From contig SOIM01000003.1 in assembly GCA_004377185.1 (NCBI GenBank), positions 1 through 64,000 of the forward strand: 64,000 bases of DNA, written 5' to 3'. The translations under genes and the position numbers were made by a program. Positions 16,285 through 24,739 of this stretch are shown here, one piece after another (within the stretch, counting starts at the first letter, position 1; every line of letters begins with the position of its first letter). The DNA comes from Methanomassiliicoccales archaeon (GTDB lineage Archaea > Thermoplasmatota > Thermoplasmata > RBG-16-68-12 > SOIM01). The notes below the pieces were generated by a model. The model was not told the origin of the DNA and did not search any database. It saw only the letters and a program-made list of their open reading frames with translations.

Positions 16285-17047
16285 GGACCTCCTTAAGAAG
16301 GGGGAGGTAGACGCCGTTCTCAGCCTGAAGGCTTTCGAAGGGTGCGTTGCTCCTCATTTATTCACATCAGAGGACGAGGTCTCTTCCTTGGTCTCTTCCC
16401 CGAAGTATCCCGTTGCGCTCATCATGCCCATGTTGCAGTCCGAGTATCCCGATGCCAAGTTGGGTGTCGTTGTCAGAGGATGTGATGAGAGGACGTTTGT
16501 GGAGCTTGCCAAGAGAGGGCAGGTCGACCTGGACAAGCTCGTTCTCATTGGTCTGGCCTGTACATCAGAAGATGTTGAAGAGTGCAAATGCGAATTGCCT
16601 TATCCCACCAAGATAGACATCGGCGAAAAGGTCGAGGGTGTCACGAACCCGGAGATGGAGAAGATAGGCGAAATGGGGATGGAGGAAAGGCTGGACTACT
16701 GGGCTTATCAATTCTCAAAGTGCATAAAATGCTACGGGTGCAAGAACGCCTGTCCTTTGTGCATCTGCGAGAGCTGCATCCTGGAAGAGAAGGACTGGGT
16801 CAAGACGGGAGATGTCCCACCCGAGTTCCCCGCTTTTCATCTGATCAGGGCGTATCACACGGCTGACAGGTGCGTGGACTGCAAGGAATGCGAGAAGGCT
16901 TGTCCGGCTCACATACCGCTCACAACATTGTACGGAATGATTAGAAAGGACATGCAGGAGCTGTTCGGGTATCGAGCTGGCGAGGACGTCAAGAAGAAGC
17001 CACCACTGGTAACGGTGCTCGAGGATTCCGCGCTGGAGGAGGCCTGA
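16256..17047 (+). CDS. FdhB/FrhB-like iron-sulfur subunit
   Basis: This 263-residue protein has an N-terminal FrhB/FdhB-like region (DAKLGVVVRGCDERTFVELA, LVLIGLACTSEDVEECKC) and two C-terminal Cys clusters (CIKCYGCKNACPLCICESC and CVDCKECEKACP) for [4Fe-4S] centres. It lies between mvhD and fdhA, overlapping fdhA at one base, so it is probably the wire between the molybdo-subunit and MvhD/HdrA. Whether it binds FAD or F420, as authentic FdhB does, is not visible. Confidence 0.8.
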   Translation: MDEKLRELVRDLLKKGEVDAVLSLKAFEGCVAPHLFTSEDEVSSLVSSPKYPVALIMPMLQSEYPDAKLGVVVRGCDERTFVELAKRGQVDLDKLVLIGLACTSEDVEECKCELPYPTKIDIGEKVEGVTNPEMEKIGEMGMEERLDYWAYQFSKCIKCYGCKNACPLCICESCILEEKDWVKTGDVPPEFPAFHLIRAYHTADRCVDCKECEKACPAHIPLTTLYGMIRKDMQELFGYRAGEDVKKKPPLVTVLEDSALEEA

Positions 17048-19092
17048 TGAAGTACGAGAACGTGCCCACCATATGCCCCTACTGCGGTTGCGGATGCGGT
17101 ATTTTCCTTCAGGTTCTGGACGGGAAACTGGTGGGAGTGTTGCCGTCTAAGACTCACCCCATCAACCAAGGAACGCTCTGCATAAAGGGTTGGAACATTC
17201 ACCACTTCGTCAATAGCCCTGATAGGCTCAAGACACCGCTGATGAGAAAGAACGGGAATCTGGAACCTGTTTCCTGGGAGGAAGCCCTGTCTTTTGTGGC
17301 GGATAAACTGGGGAAGATAAAGAAGGAGTCAGGACCCGATTCGCTTGCCGTGCTTGCGTCCGCAAAATGCACGAACGAGGAGAACTACGTCATCCAGAAG
17401 TTCACGAGGGCTGTTCTCGGCACGAACAACGTGGACCATTGCGCGAGGCTCTGTCACGCTTCAACTGTCACTGGTCTGGTGGGGTCCTTTGGGAGCGGCG
17501 CTATGACAAATTCAGTTCCCGAGTTCCTGGACGCGGATTGCATTCTCATCACTGGTTCGAACACACTGGAACAGCATCCTCTCATCGGCAGCTGGCTACT
17601 GGATGCGAAGGAGAAGGGCACTAAGTTCATAGTCATCGATCCAAGGGAGATCCCGATGGTCAAGTTCGCGGACATGTACCTGCAGTTCCGACCCGGTTCC
17701 GATGTTGCATGGATCAACGGCATGATGCGCATCATCATCGAAGAAGGTCTGGAAGATAAGGAATTCATTGGAGAGAGAACAGAGGGTTACGAAGAACTCA
17801 AGAAAGTGGTGGAGAAGTACACTCCAGATTTCGTGGAGAAGGTCAGTGGAATATCCGAGGACCAGCTTGTTCAGGCGGCAAAGATGTTCGCTTCAGCTGA
17901 GAAGGGCTCCATAATCTACTCCATGGGAATCACTCAGCACACTACAGGAACGGACAATGTCCAGTCGATAGCCAACCTTGCGATGCTCACAGGGAACGTG
18001 GGCAGGAGAAGCACCGGAGTTAACCCGCTGAGGGGGCAGAACAACGTTCAAGGCGCGTGCGATGTCGGTGGACTTCCGAACGTGTATCCAGGATACCAAG
18101 TGGTAACAGTTGAGGATAACAAGAAGAAGTTCGAAGAGGCCTGGGGGGTGCCGTTGGATGATAAGGTCGGATTGACAATCGTCGAGATGCTGAATGCCGC
18201 TTTTGAAGGTAAGGTCAAAGGCATGTTCATCGTGGGTGAGAACCCGATGCTTTCCGATCCCGATATCAATCATGTCAAAGAGTCTCTCCAGATACTCGAT
18301 CTGCTGGTTGTGCAGGACATTTTCATGACAGAGACGGCAGAGCTGGCGGATGTGATTCTTCCAGCTGCTTCATATGCGGAGAAGGATGGCACATTCACCG
18401 CAACGGATAGGCGTGTGCAGAAGCTCAGGAAGGCCATAGAGCCCATTGGGGATGCTCGGGTTGATTGGGAGATTATCTGTGACATCGCTAAAAGAATGGG
18501 GGCCGATGGGTTCGAATTCAGCTCCGCTTCCGAGATAATGGATGAGCTTGCTTCAGTTTCCCCGATATATGGTGGAATTTCATTTGACAGACTTGGCAGC
18601 AATGGAGGACTGCTCTGGCCTTGTCCAGACGCTGAACACGCTGGGACCGAATTCCTTCATTCTGGTAGATTCACCAAAGGTAGGGGCAGTTTCACGGCCA
18701 TCGATTTCATAGAAGCCAATGAGCTCCCGGATGACGAATACCCATTCATTCTGAGCACAGGGAGAATGATGTTCCACTATCACACTGGAACCATGACTAG
18801 ACGCACACCAGTACTGGTAACTGAAGTATCGACCGGTTTTGTGGAAATCCACCCAGATGATGCTGAAAAGCTCTCAATAGCCGACGGGGAGATGGTCAAG
18901 GTAAGTAGCAGGAGAGGTGAGATCGAGATCCCTGCACAAGTGACCGACAAGATACGGCCAGGCATGATTTTCATACCGTTCCACTTCGCAGAATGTGCGG
19001 CGAATATACTGACAAATCCAGCTCTTGATCCAAAGGCAAAAATCCCGGAACTGAAGGTTTGTTCTGCAAAGGTTGAGAAGATTACAGTATGA
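17047..19092 (+). CDS. fdhA: Formate dehydrogenase catalytic (molybdopterin) subunit
   Basis: This 681-residue protein oxidises formate or reduces CO2 at a Mo/W-bis-MGD site. A [4Fe-4S] site is near the N-terminus (C10, C13, C17, C45). The active-site motif HCARLCHASTVTGL puts Cys136 where FdhF has selenocysteine, followed by His137. Cofactor motifs include GSNTLEQHP, GRRSTGVNPLRGQNNVQGAC and the C-terminal FHFAECAANILTNPALD. It ends the hdrA-hdrA-mvhD-fdhB operon. Its 3' end overlaps the convergent vapC by 11 bp. Formate made here would feed Fhs. Confidence 0.92.
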   Translation: MKYENVPTICPYCGCGCGIFLQVLDGKLVGVLPSKTHPINQGTLCIKGWNIHHFVNSPDRLKTPLMRKNGNLEPVSWEEALSFVADKLGKIKKESGPDSLAVLASAKCTNEENYVIQKFTRAVLGTNNVDHCARLCHASTVTGLVGSFGSGAMTNSVPEFLDADCILITGSNTLEQHPLIGSWLLDAKEKGTKFIVIDPREIPMVKFADMYLQFRPGSDVAWINGMMRIIIEEGLEDKEFIGERTEGYEELKKVVEKYTPDFVEKVSGISEDQLVQAAKMFASAEKGSIIYSMGITQHTTGTDNVQSIANLAMLTGNVGRRSTGVNPLRGQNNVQGACDVGGLPNVYPGYQVVTVEDNKKKFEEAWGVPLDDKVGLTIVEMLNAAFEGKVKGMFIVGENPMLSDPDINHVKESLQILDLLVVQDIFMTETAELADVILPAASYAEKDGTFTATDRRVQKLRKAIEPIGDARVDWEIICDIAKRMGADGFEFSSASEIMDELASVSPIYGGISFDRLGSNGGLLWPCPDAEHAGTEFLHSGRFTKGRGSFTAIDFIEANELPDDEYPFILSTGRMMFHYHTGTMTRRTPVLVTEVSTGFVEIHPDDAEKLSIADGEMVKVSSRRGEIEIPAQVTDKIRPGMIFIPFHFAECAANILTNPALDPKAKIPELKVCSAKVEKITV

Positions 19093-19465
19093 TCACGTCT
19101 TCTGCTTCTTTGAAGTCCTTGTCCTTTGTCAATAGGGTCTGTTTGATGCTCCTTGCACTGGCCAACACCAGGCCATCTCCAAGGCTGAATTTAGGGGCAC
19201 CCTTGTCTCGCATTTCGTGCTTTATCTCCGAAGCGTCCACGCAGATGCTCTCAGTGAGAGGAATGACTCTTGAAGTTTCCTTGAGGTGTTTGAAAGGTCC
19301 GAACGGATCTATTCCGTTCTTCAAGCTCCAGTCGGAAAGCTCTCCGATTTGAAAGACTGAAACGAAGAGGCTTTCGTTCCCGACGAGCTCCAAGATTTTC
19401 TTCACTCTTCGTGCCTCTGGGTCAGATTGTAACATGTCGATGATGATGTTGGTGTCCAGAAACAT
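19082..19465 (-). CDS. PIN-domain toxin (VapC family)
   Basis: This 127-residue PIN nuclease has the acidic residues of the fold: Asp in MFLDTNIIIDML, Glu in FQIGELSDW, and a C-terminal acidic set in SLGDGLVLASAR and LLTKDKDF. The start overlaps the upstream antitoxin stop by one base, a typical VapBC arrangement. VapC toxins cleave structured RNA such as tRNA or rRNA; the target here is unknown. Confidence 0.85.
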   Translation of the reverse strand: MFLDTNIIIDMLQSDPEARRVKKILELVGNESLFVSVFQIGELSDWSLKNGIDPFGPFKHLKETSRVIPLTESICVDASEIKHEMRDKGAPKFSLGDGLVLASARSIKQTLLTKDKDFKEAEDVIIL

Positions 19466-19686
19466 CAGTACCTATCTTCCTTGTCTCGTTTGAATGGCTT
19501 GGTTCCCTTATAGAGGCCTATCATCTTCCTTAGCTTCTCATTCCTCTTCTCGAATGACGAAGGGGGTAACGCAAGTGGCACCTCATCACCCTTTGCGAAT
19601 CCTCGCTCTTCGATGATTTCTGATGGGATTATGACACCCAACGAGTTGCCGATTTGCCTCAGTTTGGCTTTGAAGATCTCTGTCAT
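19465..19686 (-). CDS. AbrB-type antitoxin (VapB)
   Basis: This 73-residue protein has the swapped-hairpin AbrB/MazE domain: KLRQIGNSLGVIIPSEIIEE followed by RGFAKGDEVPLAL. The C-terminal 30 residues (KLRKMIGLYKGTKPFKRDK) are the probable toxin-binding tail. It is the first gene of a two-gene unit, with a palindromic operator 9 bp before the ATG. Confidence 0.85.
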   Translation of the reverse strand: MTEIFKAKLRQIGNSLGVIIPSEIIEERGFAKGDEVPLALPPSSFEKRNEKLRKMIGLYKGTKPFKRDKEDRY

Positions 19687-19694
19687 CGAGTAGT

Positions 19695-19710
19695 GTTATA
19701 ACGTTATAAC
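19695..19710 (-). promoter_or_regulatory. Tandem palindromic operator/promoter of vapBC
   Basis: Two adjoining copies of the palindrome GTTATAAC lie 9-24 bp before the vapB ATG. The AT-rich core also resembles TATA elements, so repressor binding could block TBP. Dimeric AbrB antitoxins usually bind such sites. Confidence 0.55.
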
Positions 19711-19764
19711 ATAATAAGGGTTTCGGCGATATTCTTTAGAAGCCCGTCGAATAACTCAAGATCA

Positions 19765-20046
19765 TCAATGCTCTTGAGCTAGAGGAATGATGTGCCCCCA
19801 GCTAATCGACCTTCTCGAAGAATACCTCTTGATATTGGAAATGGGGAATGGTTCCAAATCACGAGAAAGAATCCCAAGACGTATGAGGTCGCGAAAGGAT
19901 ATGGTGGTAATGCTAGCCCCTGTGTCGATGAGGAAAGAGACACGAGCTTCCTTGCCTCTGGCAACAATGACTGCCGAGATGAACGCAGACGTTCTGTTCA
20001 AATCAAAAAAGCCAGGCAATCTCATGCGTAATCCCAGACTTCGCAC
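19765..20046 (-). pseudogene. Truncated retropepsin-like aspartic protease
   Basis: The first 75 residues carry the clan AA signature (VSFLIDTGASITTISFRDLI) with the catalytic Asp-Thr-Gly. After EPFPIS the frame ends in unrelated sequence (NIKRYSSRRSISWGHIIP), while another frame continues with a different short tail. Family members have about 110-130 residues, so the C-terminal strands are missing. It follows the DUF5678 gene by 6 bp, a pairing I recall from other archaea. Confidence 0.55.
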
Positions 20047-20052
20047 GTACCG

Positions 20053-20364
20053 TCAAAACAAGAGCTTAACGGGTTCTTCAGAAATGTAATCTACCACGAC
20101 AAGCCCCGGATCAATGTCTTTCTTCTCCAGTAGGGCAAGGAGCTCGTCGAACTTCTCGGAACTGGCCACAACTCTTTTCTTAAGAACTGCTATGAATTTG
20201 TTAGGATATTTCCGCCTCAAATATGACACTCTCAATAGTGCCCATTGCTTGTCATTCTGGAACTGCTCGAGACCCTTTCCCAGGTCCTCAAGTTTCGTTC
20301 TTTCCACCATTGACATGGCCTTTTTCTTCCTCCTCATGTGGTTATCCCATCCCTTTTGTTTCAT
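20053..20364 (-). CDS. DUF5678-type protein
   Basis: A protein of up to 103 residues. The core FQNDKQWALLRVSYLRRKYP, FIAVLKKRVVASSEKFDELL and GLVVVDYISEEP matches the DUF5678 pattern. The first 17 residues are Lys/Arg-rich and may not be translated; MVERTKLEDLGKG is an alternative start. It is paired with the aspartic-protease remnant 6 bp downstream, suggesting a small processing or toxin-antitoxin-like unit of unknown function. Confidence 0.65.
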   Translation of the reverse strand: MKQKGWDNHMRRKKKAMSMVERTKLEDLGKGLEQFQNDKQWALLRVSYLRRKYPNKFIAVLKKRVVASSEKFDELLALLEKKDIDPGLVVVDYISEEPVKLLF

Positions 20365-20550
20365 TTCTATCCCCGCAATCCCGTCTTATTCCAACGTGAA
20401 ATTGAGGCAAGATACTTAAATTGTGTAGGTCGTAAGCAGGGACCAGGGCCAGATCGTTTGGTTCCGGTGCGGTGCCTAGTGACCGTGGCACGCTGTAGCA
20501 TGACATAATATTCATCTCTTGCCGCTGGTATTTATATGTTCTACTAGAGC

Positions 20551-20574
20551 TATTCTGTTGGGTCAGTTGGGATT
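20551..20574 (+). repeat. Left arm of a 24-bp imperfect inverted repeat
   Basis: TATTCTGTTGGGTCAGTTGG and the next four bases match the reverse complement of 21932-21955 at 21 of 24 positions. The pair flanks the MazF-like operon exactly outside its first and last gene. Confidence 0.5.
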
Positions 20575-20658
20575 TAGACTCGACCTCTTAGAAGTTCGCT
20601 TATTCGTCTGACGATAGTTGAGGTAGATGACATAAGCCAGAGACAATCAATGTCGTTT

Positions 20659-21027
20659 CTAGTCTTCCATTTCAATGATATCTCTTATCTTATCGACAAC
20701 CATTTCGCTTTTCTCAAGACTCAGCTTCCCAAATCTCTTCTTAATTCGAGTTTGCTTGAGCGTGAATACTTTGTCAGCTCTCACCTTGCTATCGAGTTTC
20801 AATGACCCACTCTCTAAGTCGGCATTCGTAATGTCAATGGCATATCTGTGGGCCTTTGGATTACTCGTTATTGCACAACAGATGAAATCTTCTCGTCTTT
20901 GGTTGTAATCTTCGTCCGAAATCACAAGAAGAGGTCTGTTTTTCATATCCGACAAATCTGAATACGGGAAAGGACCCAAAACAATATCTCTCTGCTCAGT
21001 AGGAATCCCACCACTCGTCGTACTCAT
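20659..21027 (-). CDS. MazF/PemK-like toxin
   Basis: A protein of about 122 residues. The signature TEQRDIVLGPFPYSDLSDMK, RPLLVISDEDYN, ICCAITSNP and VRADKVFTLKQTRIKKRFG is that of the MazF/PemK/CcdB-like barrel, which usually cleaves mRNA. I chose the ATG at 21027 (MSTTSGGIPTEQ); eight further codons upstream are open. It overlaps the preceding coiled-coil gene by 32 bp, so the two are probably translationally linked. Confidence 0.85.
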   Translation of the reverse strand: MSTTSGGIPTEQRDIVLGPFPYSDLSDMKNRPLLVISDEDYNQRREDFICCAITSNPKAHRYAIDITNADLESGSLKLDSKVRADKVFTLKQTRIKKRFGKLSLEKSEMVVDKIRDIIEMED

Positions 21028-21301
21028 TATCCCATACCTCAAGCAAAGCATCCTCTGTTGTCAAAACTTTCTTGATGCCTTTCAACAATTCAATCTCCTT
21101 CCTCAGTCCCTTGACTTCTTCTTGCAATTTCTGGAATTCTCCTCCAGCGATTTCCTTGAGAATCTCTTCATACCCTTTTGTGATGTCAATGGCTTCGGCG
21201 AAGAATGACTCAAGAAGTCCCCAACGTGCCGTCTTAGGAATACATTCATGAATCGAGAGCCCACCCCAATCTTTGTGTTTGAGTTTCTCTTCTAGTCGCA
21301 T
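20996..21301 (-). CDS. Putative antitoxin of the MazF-like toxin
   Basis: This 101-residue acidic protein has a predicted coiled coil (ILKEIAGGEFQKLQEEVKGL followed by RKEIELLKGIKK) and an acidic aromatic tail (EVWDNEYDEWWDSY). The tail overlaps the toxin start and could occupy the toxin active site. No DNA-binding fold is obvious. It is unlike MazE, so this is a non-canonical antitoxin; the assignment rests on context. Confidence 0.55.
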   Translation of the reverse strand: MRLEEKLKHKDWGGLSIHECIPKTARWGLLESFFAEAIDITKGYEEILKEIAGGEFQKLQEEVKGLRKEIELLKGIKKVLTTEDALLEVWDNEYDEWWDSY

Positions 21302-21309
21302 GCATAACC

Positions 21310-21609
21310 CTATCCAAGGAGCTCTTTTACGGTCTCAAGCAATCTTTCCAGAATCTCAGGTCTTGAAGCAGAGATATTTGTGAGCTTGTTTTCTTCGTTT
21401 TCAGGTGAGTCATGTGATATCATTATTCTCTCATATTTCTTTTTTCCCTCTTTCTCATCCTTCTTTGTGATATAGAAACAGATGTGCTGAGTCTGGATGC
21501 CTTCGAACTTGCTCTCAATCAACTCCACAAAATTCTTGTCAAGGAATTGCGAAACCTTCAATTCAGCAATCTGGACATCTGTTCGCTTAGCTTCCTCTAT
21601 ACTGGCCAC
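21310..21609 (-). CDS. Hypothetical protein, first gene of the MazF-like operon
   Basis: This 99-residue protein is charged, with strands (HICFYITKKDEKEGKKKYER, then IMISHDS) and a final helix (RPEILERLLETVKELL). It ends 9 bp before the putative antitoxin and probably shares its promoter. Whether it is a third toxin-antitoxin component is unknown; no family recognised. Confidence 0.6.
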   Translation of the reverse strand: MASIEEAKRTDVQIAELKVSQFLDKNFVELIESKFEGIQTQHICFYITKKDEKEGKKKYERIMISHDSPENEENKLTNISASRPEILERLLETVKELLG

Positions 21610-21931
21610 TTCTCACGCCTCCTCAATAAGCATATAGGTCGGTTTGACCTTTAACTTTTCGCTCCACAATCGCACTTACCTAGACCCAAAGGGCATATCT
21701 AGTGGTCAGATAAAAAGATTGCCCCATGATTATTCCACTTCTCGACTCATACTTCAAGAACATCGTTTGATGCCATGTCCTCTGCCATCCTGATACCGAA
21801 GCATTTTGGGAGTTCTGGATACTTGAAGTACTTCATCTAATCCCTTGCCACATTTCTAGCGGGTTATCCATAAGGTTGGATTCTATAAGAAGATTTTCGG
21901 TGGAAACCTATGTCTGATATTGTTTTGGGAA
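21610..21931. other. Intergenic region upstream of the MazF-like operon
   Basis: AT-rich with no convincing gene. A 29-codon minus-strand reading frame near 21745-21835 (MKYFKYPELPKCFGIRMAED) is too short to accept. The region should hold the operon promoter. Confidence 0.4.
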
Positions 21932-21955
21932 TATCCTAACTAACCCAACAGAATA
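21932..21955 (-). repeat. Right arm of the 24-bp imperfect inverted repeat
   Basis: The reverse complement of this stretch equals 20551-20574 except at three positions. Similarity stops at both outer edges, as for the ends of a small inserted cassette. No target-site duplication is obvious. Confidence 0.5.
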
Positions 21956-22033
21956 TGTTAGAGCAAAGAAGTTTGCTATTTCACATGTACTGTGTGATTA
22001 CTCTGGTCGATAACAAGAGAGATGTTGGATCCC

Positions 22034-23770
22034 CTAGTCCTCCATCGTCGAAAGATCCCCCGTCGGCAGACCCAATTCCCAAGCTTTCAGCACCCTCCTC
22101 ATTATCTTCCCGCTTCTTGTGACCGGTAAACTGTCTCTGAATTCGATTTCCCTTGGCTGAGCGTGGGCTGCAAGACCCTTCTTCACGAATATCCTTATCT
22201 CCTCTTTGAGTTCGTCTGATGGGGTGTATCCGTCCCTCAGCTGAATGAAGGCCTTTATGATGCTTCCCCTGATTAGATCTGGCTTTCCAATCACTCCCGC
22301 GGCAGCGACAGCTGGATGCTCCACAAGCTTGGACTCAACCTCAAAGGGTCCCACTCTCTCTCCGGCCGTCTTGATGACATCATCTATCCTTCCCTGGAAC
22401 CAGAAGTATCCGTCCTCGTCCATGTACGCGGAATCGCCGCTGAAGAACCACTGCCCCCATTCGAAGTAGGACTCGTATTTCTCCGGATTGTTCCAGATCC
22501 TCCTCATCATGCCCGGCCATCCCTTCTTGATCACCAGGTTCCCGATCTGATTCGGCCCCAGTTCATTCCCGTCATTGTCCACGATGGCCGCTTCCACGCC
22601 CGGGACAGGTCGTCCCATGGAACCCGGTCGTACCGACATCGAAGGATAGTTCGCAATGAGCTGGTGTCCGGTCTCGGTCATCCACCAGTTGTCGTGTATC
22701 GTCTTGCCGTCGAACGCTTCCCAGCCCCACCTGATGACCTCTGGGTTCAGTGGTTCTCCAACGCTGCAGATGTATCTCAAGCTCGAGAGGTCGTACTGCT
22801 TCACCTTATCCGTGCCTGCCGCCATCAGAAGCCTGAACGCGGTCGGGGCGCTGTACCAGACGCTTATCTCCAGGTCCTCTATCGTCTTGTACCACTGATC
22901 AGGATTGAACCTTCCTCCCCTGATTACGTTCGTTATGCCGTTCAACCAGGGGGCGAACATGCCGTAGGACGTGCCCGTGACCCAACCAGGATCGGACGTG
23001 CACCAGTAAATGTCATCTTCATGAAGGTCCAGTACCCATTTGCCCGTCATTATCTGCCCGACCATCGCGTTCTGTACGTGGAGAACGCCCTTTGGTTTGC
23101 CTGTTGAGCCTGATGTGTAGTGAAGTATCAGTGGGTCCTCCCTCTCCAGCCATTCCATGTGATCCAGTTTCGGTGACGCCTCTTTCATCTCGGCGTTCCA
23201 GTCCACGTCCCTCTTCCTCAGGTCCCGCTTCTTGGCGTCCACCAGGAAGGTGTGTTTCAGGCTGGGCAGGTCCTTTCTCGGGATTCGGTTCTTCATCTGG
23301 GGAACGGTGAGTATCGCGGACGCCTCGCTGTCCTGGACCCTATCTCTAACAGCGTCCTCCATGAACGCTTCGAACAACGGACTTGGGATGGCACCCACCT
23401 TGAGTATGCCGAAGAAGCTGATGTAGACCTCGGGGGATCGGGGCATGAAAGTGAACACCCTGTCACCCTTTCCAATTCCGTATTTCTTCAAAACGTTCGC
23501 GAACTGGTTGGAGAGCCTCCTCATCTCCCGGAAGGTGTATTTCTCGAATCTAATATCATCTATGTAATAGAGAGCGACCTTGTTCTTCCTCCACGTTTCG
23601 GCATGCCTGTCTATGGCCTCATGGGCCATGTTGACCTTTCCCGTCTGGTACCAGTCGAACTGCTTCTCCGCGTTCTTCCAGTCGAAGCTCTCTCTGGCCT
23701 TTTGGTAATCCGCCAGGTTGGGTTCTGCCCTGAAGGACTCCTTTGAGGATTCGGGTTTGGCATCTTCCAT
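22034..23770 (-). CDS. acsA: AMP-forming acetyl-CoA synthetase / acyl-CoA ligase
   Basis: This 578-residue protein activates acetate (or a short acyl acid) with ATP and CoA. Motifs: ATP loop YTSGSTGKPKGV, WMTETGHQ, GDSAYMDEDGYFWFQGRIDD, KTAGERVGP and the catalytic Lys in TRSGKIMRR. The sequence WTSDPGWVTGTSYG and the length favour acetyl-CoA synthetases. The ATG at 23770 has a Shine-Dalgarno-like AGGTGA 5 nt upstream; a longer start at 23794 lacks one. It is a single-gene unit, and could recover acetate to acetyl-CoA. Confidence 0.88.
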   Translation of the reverse strand: MEDAKPESSKESFRAEPNLADYQKARESFDWKNAEKQFDWYQTGKVNMAHEAIDRHAETWRKNKVALYYIDDIRFEKYTFREMRRLSNQFANVLKKYGIGKGDRVFTFMPRSPEVYISFFGILKVGAIPSPLFEAFMEDAVRDRVQDSEASAILTVPQMKNRIPRKDLPSLKHTFLVDAKKRDLRKRDVDWNAEMKEASPKLDHMEWLEREDPLILHYTSGSTGKPKGVLHVQNAMVGQIMTGKWVLDLHEDDIYWCTSDPGWVTGTSYGMFAPWLNGITNVIRGGRFNPDQWYKTIEDLEISVWYSAPTAFRLLMAAGTDKVKQYDLSSLRYICSVGEPLNPEVIRWGWEAFDGKTIHDNWWMTETGHQLIANYPSMSVRPGSMGRPVPGVEAAIVDNDGNELGPNQIGNLVIKKGWPGMMRRIWNNPEKYESYFEWGQWFFSGDSAYMDEDGYFWFQGRIDDVIKTAGERVGPFEVESKLVEHPAVAAAGVIGKPDLIRGSIIKAFIQLRDGYTPSDELKEEIRIFVKKGLAAHAQPREIEFRDSLPVTRSGKIMRRVLKAWELGLPTGDLSTMED

Positions 23771-24023
23771 TCTTTCACCTTTTTTCTGGCTCACTTGGGT
23801 TGGTCCCGGTTGTTATTGAATCTCTATCATGTACATATCCTTTCCGAAGATGAATCTATGTCATTGCGTTTGGTGACGAACAACCAGAAGCCCCCTTATA
23901 TCTGCATTATCTCGACGGAGCGAAAAGAATCGAAGGTATTGGATAAAAGCGCTGTTCCTCTTTCTTTTCTTTTTTGGGTAGGTATGAAATCCTTTTGGCC
24001 ACAGCTACCGTCAACCCAGACTG

Positions 24024-24611
24024 TCACCTGAGCGTCTCAAACCGTCCCAGTATTCCCTTCTCACGCAACTCTCTCCCCAGTTCCTTCTCTTCCTCCGGCT
24101 TCGAGTCAATTGAGACCTTCTTCCTAAGTAATTCGAGAAACCTGTCATTGTCTACAAAGAGGCCCTCGCCCAGCACCTTGTGGTTCTTCTCCGATGTTTC
24201 ATCCAAAATCAGCAGAATGTAGTCTAGCTTGATCCCGCTCTCGTCATAGATTCGAGTGTACGCCTTCACAATCGAACGGAACGGAAAATACTCCTTTCTA
24301 TGGAGAAAGCCCCTGTAGAACTCGATTCCATTTTCGAACAGCAGAACATATGGTCTTCCAAAACCTGCAAGAAGCACGATTATGGCAAGACTGAAGGTGA
24401 AGACCACAAACCAGAGAATCATGAATCCCGTCCAGAAGTCAGTGTGACGAGGACTTATCCAAAAGAGGAATAGAAAGGAGAAAGCAAAGAGGAAGAAGAT
24501 GAACGAGAATCCTATTATGGCAATCCTATTTCTTCTCATTCTTCTTTCGAGAATGGAAACATCTCTCTCGTCGAATATAATCTGACCTCTCGCAGTGTCA
24601 CTCTCTTGCAC
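24024..24611 (-). CDS. Two-helix membrane protein with PH-like cytoplasmic domain
   Basis: This 195-residue protein has two membrane segments at about residues 32-52 (AIIGFSFIFFLFAFSFLFLF) and 62-84. A soluble domain follows with strands like small PH-type domains (YVLLFENGIEFYRGFLHRKE, FPFRSIVKAYTRI). The C-terminus is charged. The layout resembles the protein at 25902-26354. An 18-nt direct repeat flanks this gene. Function unknown. Confidence 0.7.
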   Translation of the reverse strand: MQESDTARGQIIFDERDVSILERRMRRNRIAIIGFSFIFFLFAFSFLFLFWISPRHTDFWTGFMILWFVVFTFSLAIIVLLAGFGRPYVLLFENGIEFYRGFLHRKEYFPFRSIVKAYTRIYDESGIKLDYILLILDETSEKNHKVLGEGLFVDNDRFLELLRKKVSIDSKPEEEKELGRELREKGILGRFETLR

Positions 24612-24647
24612 AGCACGTCTCCTTGCAAAAATGCAATTGATGCAAGA

Positions 24648-24665
24648 GTATGAAATCCTTTTGGC
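24648..24665 (+). repeat. 18-nt direct repeat (second copy)
   Basis: GTATGAAATCCTTTTGGC occurs here and at 23982-23999, on either side of the membrane-protein gene at 24024-24611. It may be a promoter-linked motif or the footprint of a small duplication; a related CCTTTTGGCGAA appears near 25722. Confidence 0.35.
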
Positions 24666-24739
24666 GAATAGTTATGGTTGAGAATCATAGACCCCACCAG
24701 ACTAGATGAATATCGTGCCTGAACTCGGCACAGGGGCCT

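Noticed and set aside
22316-23107. Long plus-strand frame inside the acetyl-CoA synthetase gene
   Set aside because: Antisense to a strongly conserved enzyme; no motifs of its own.
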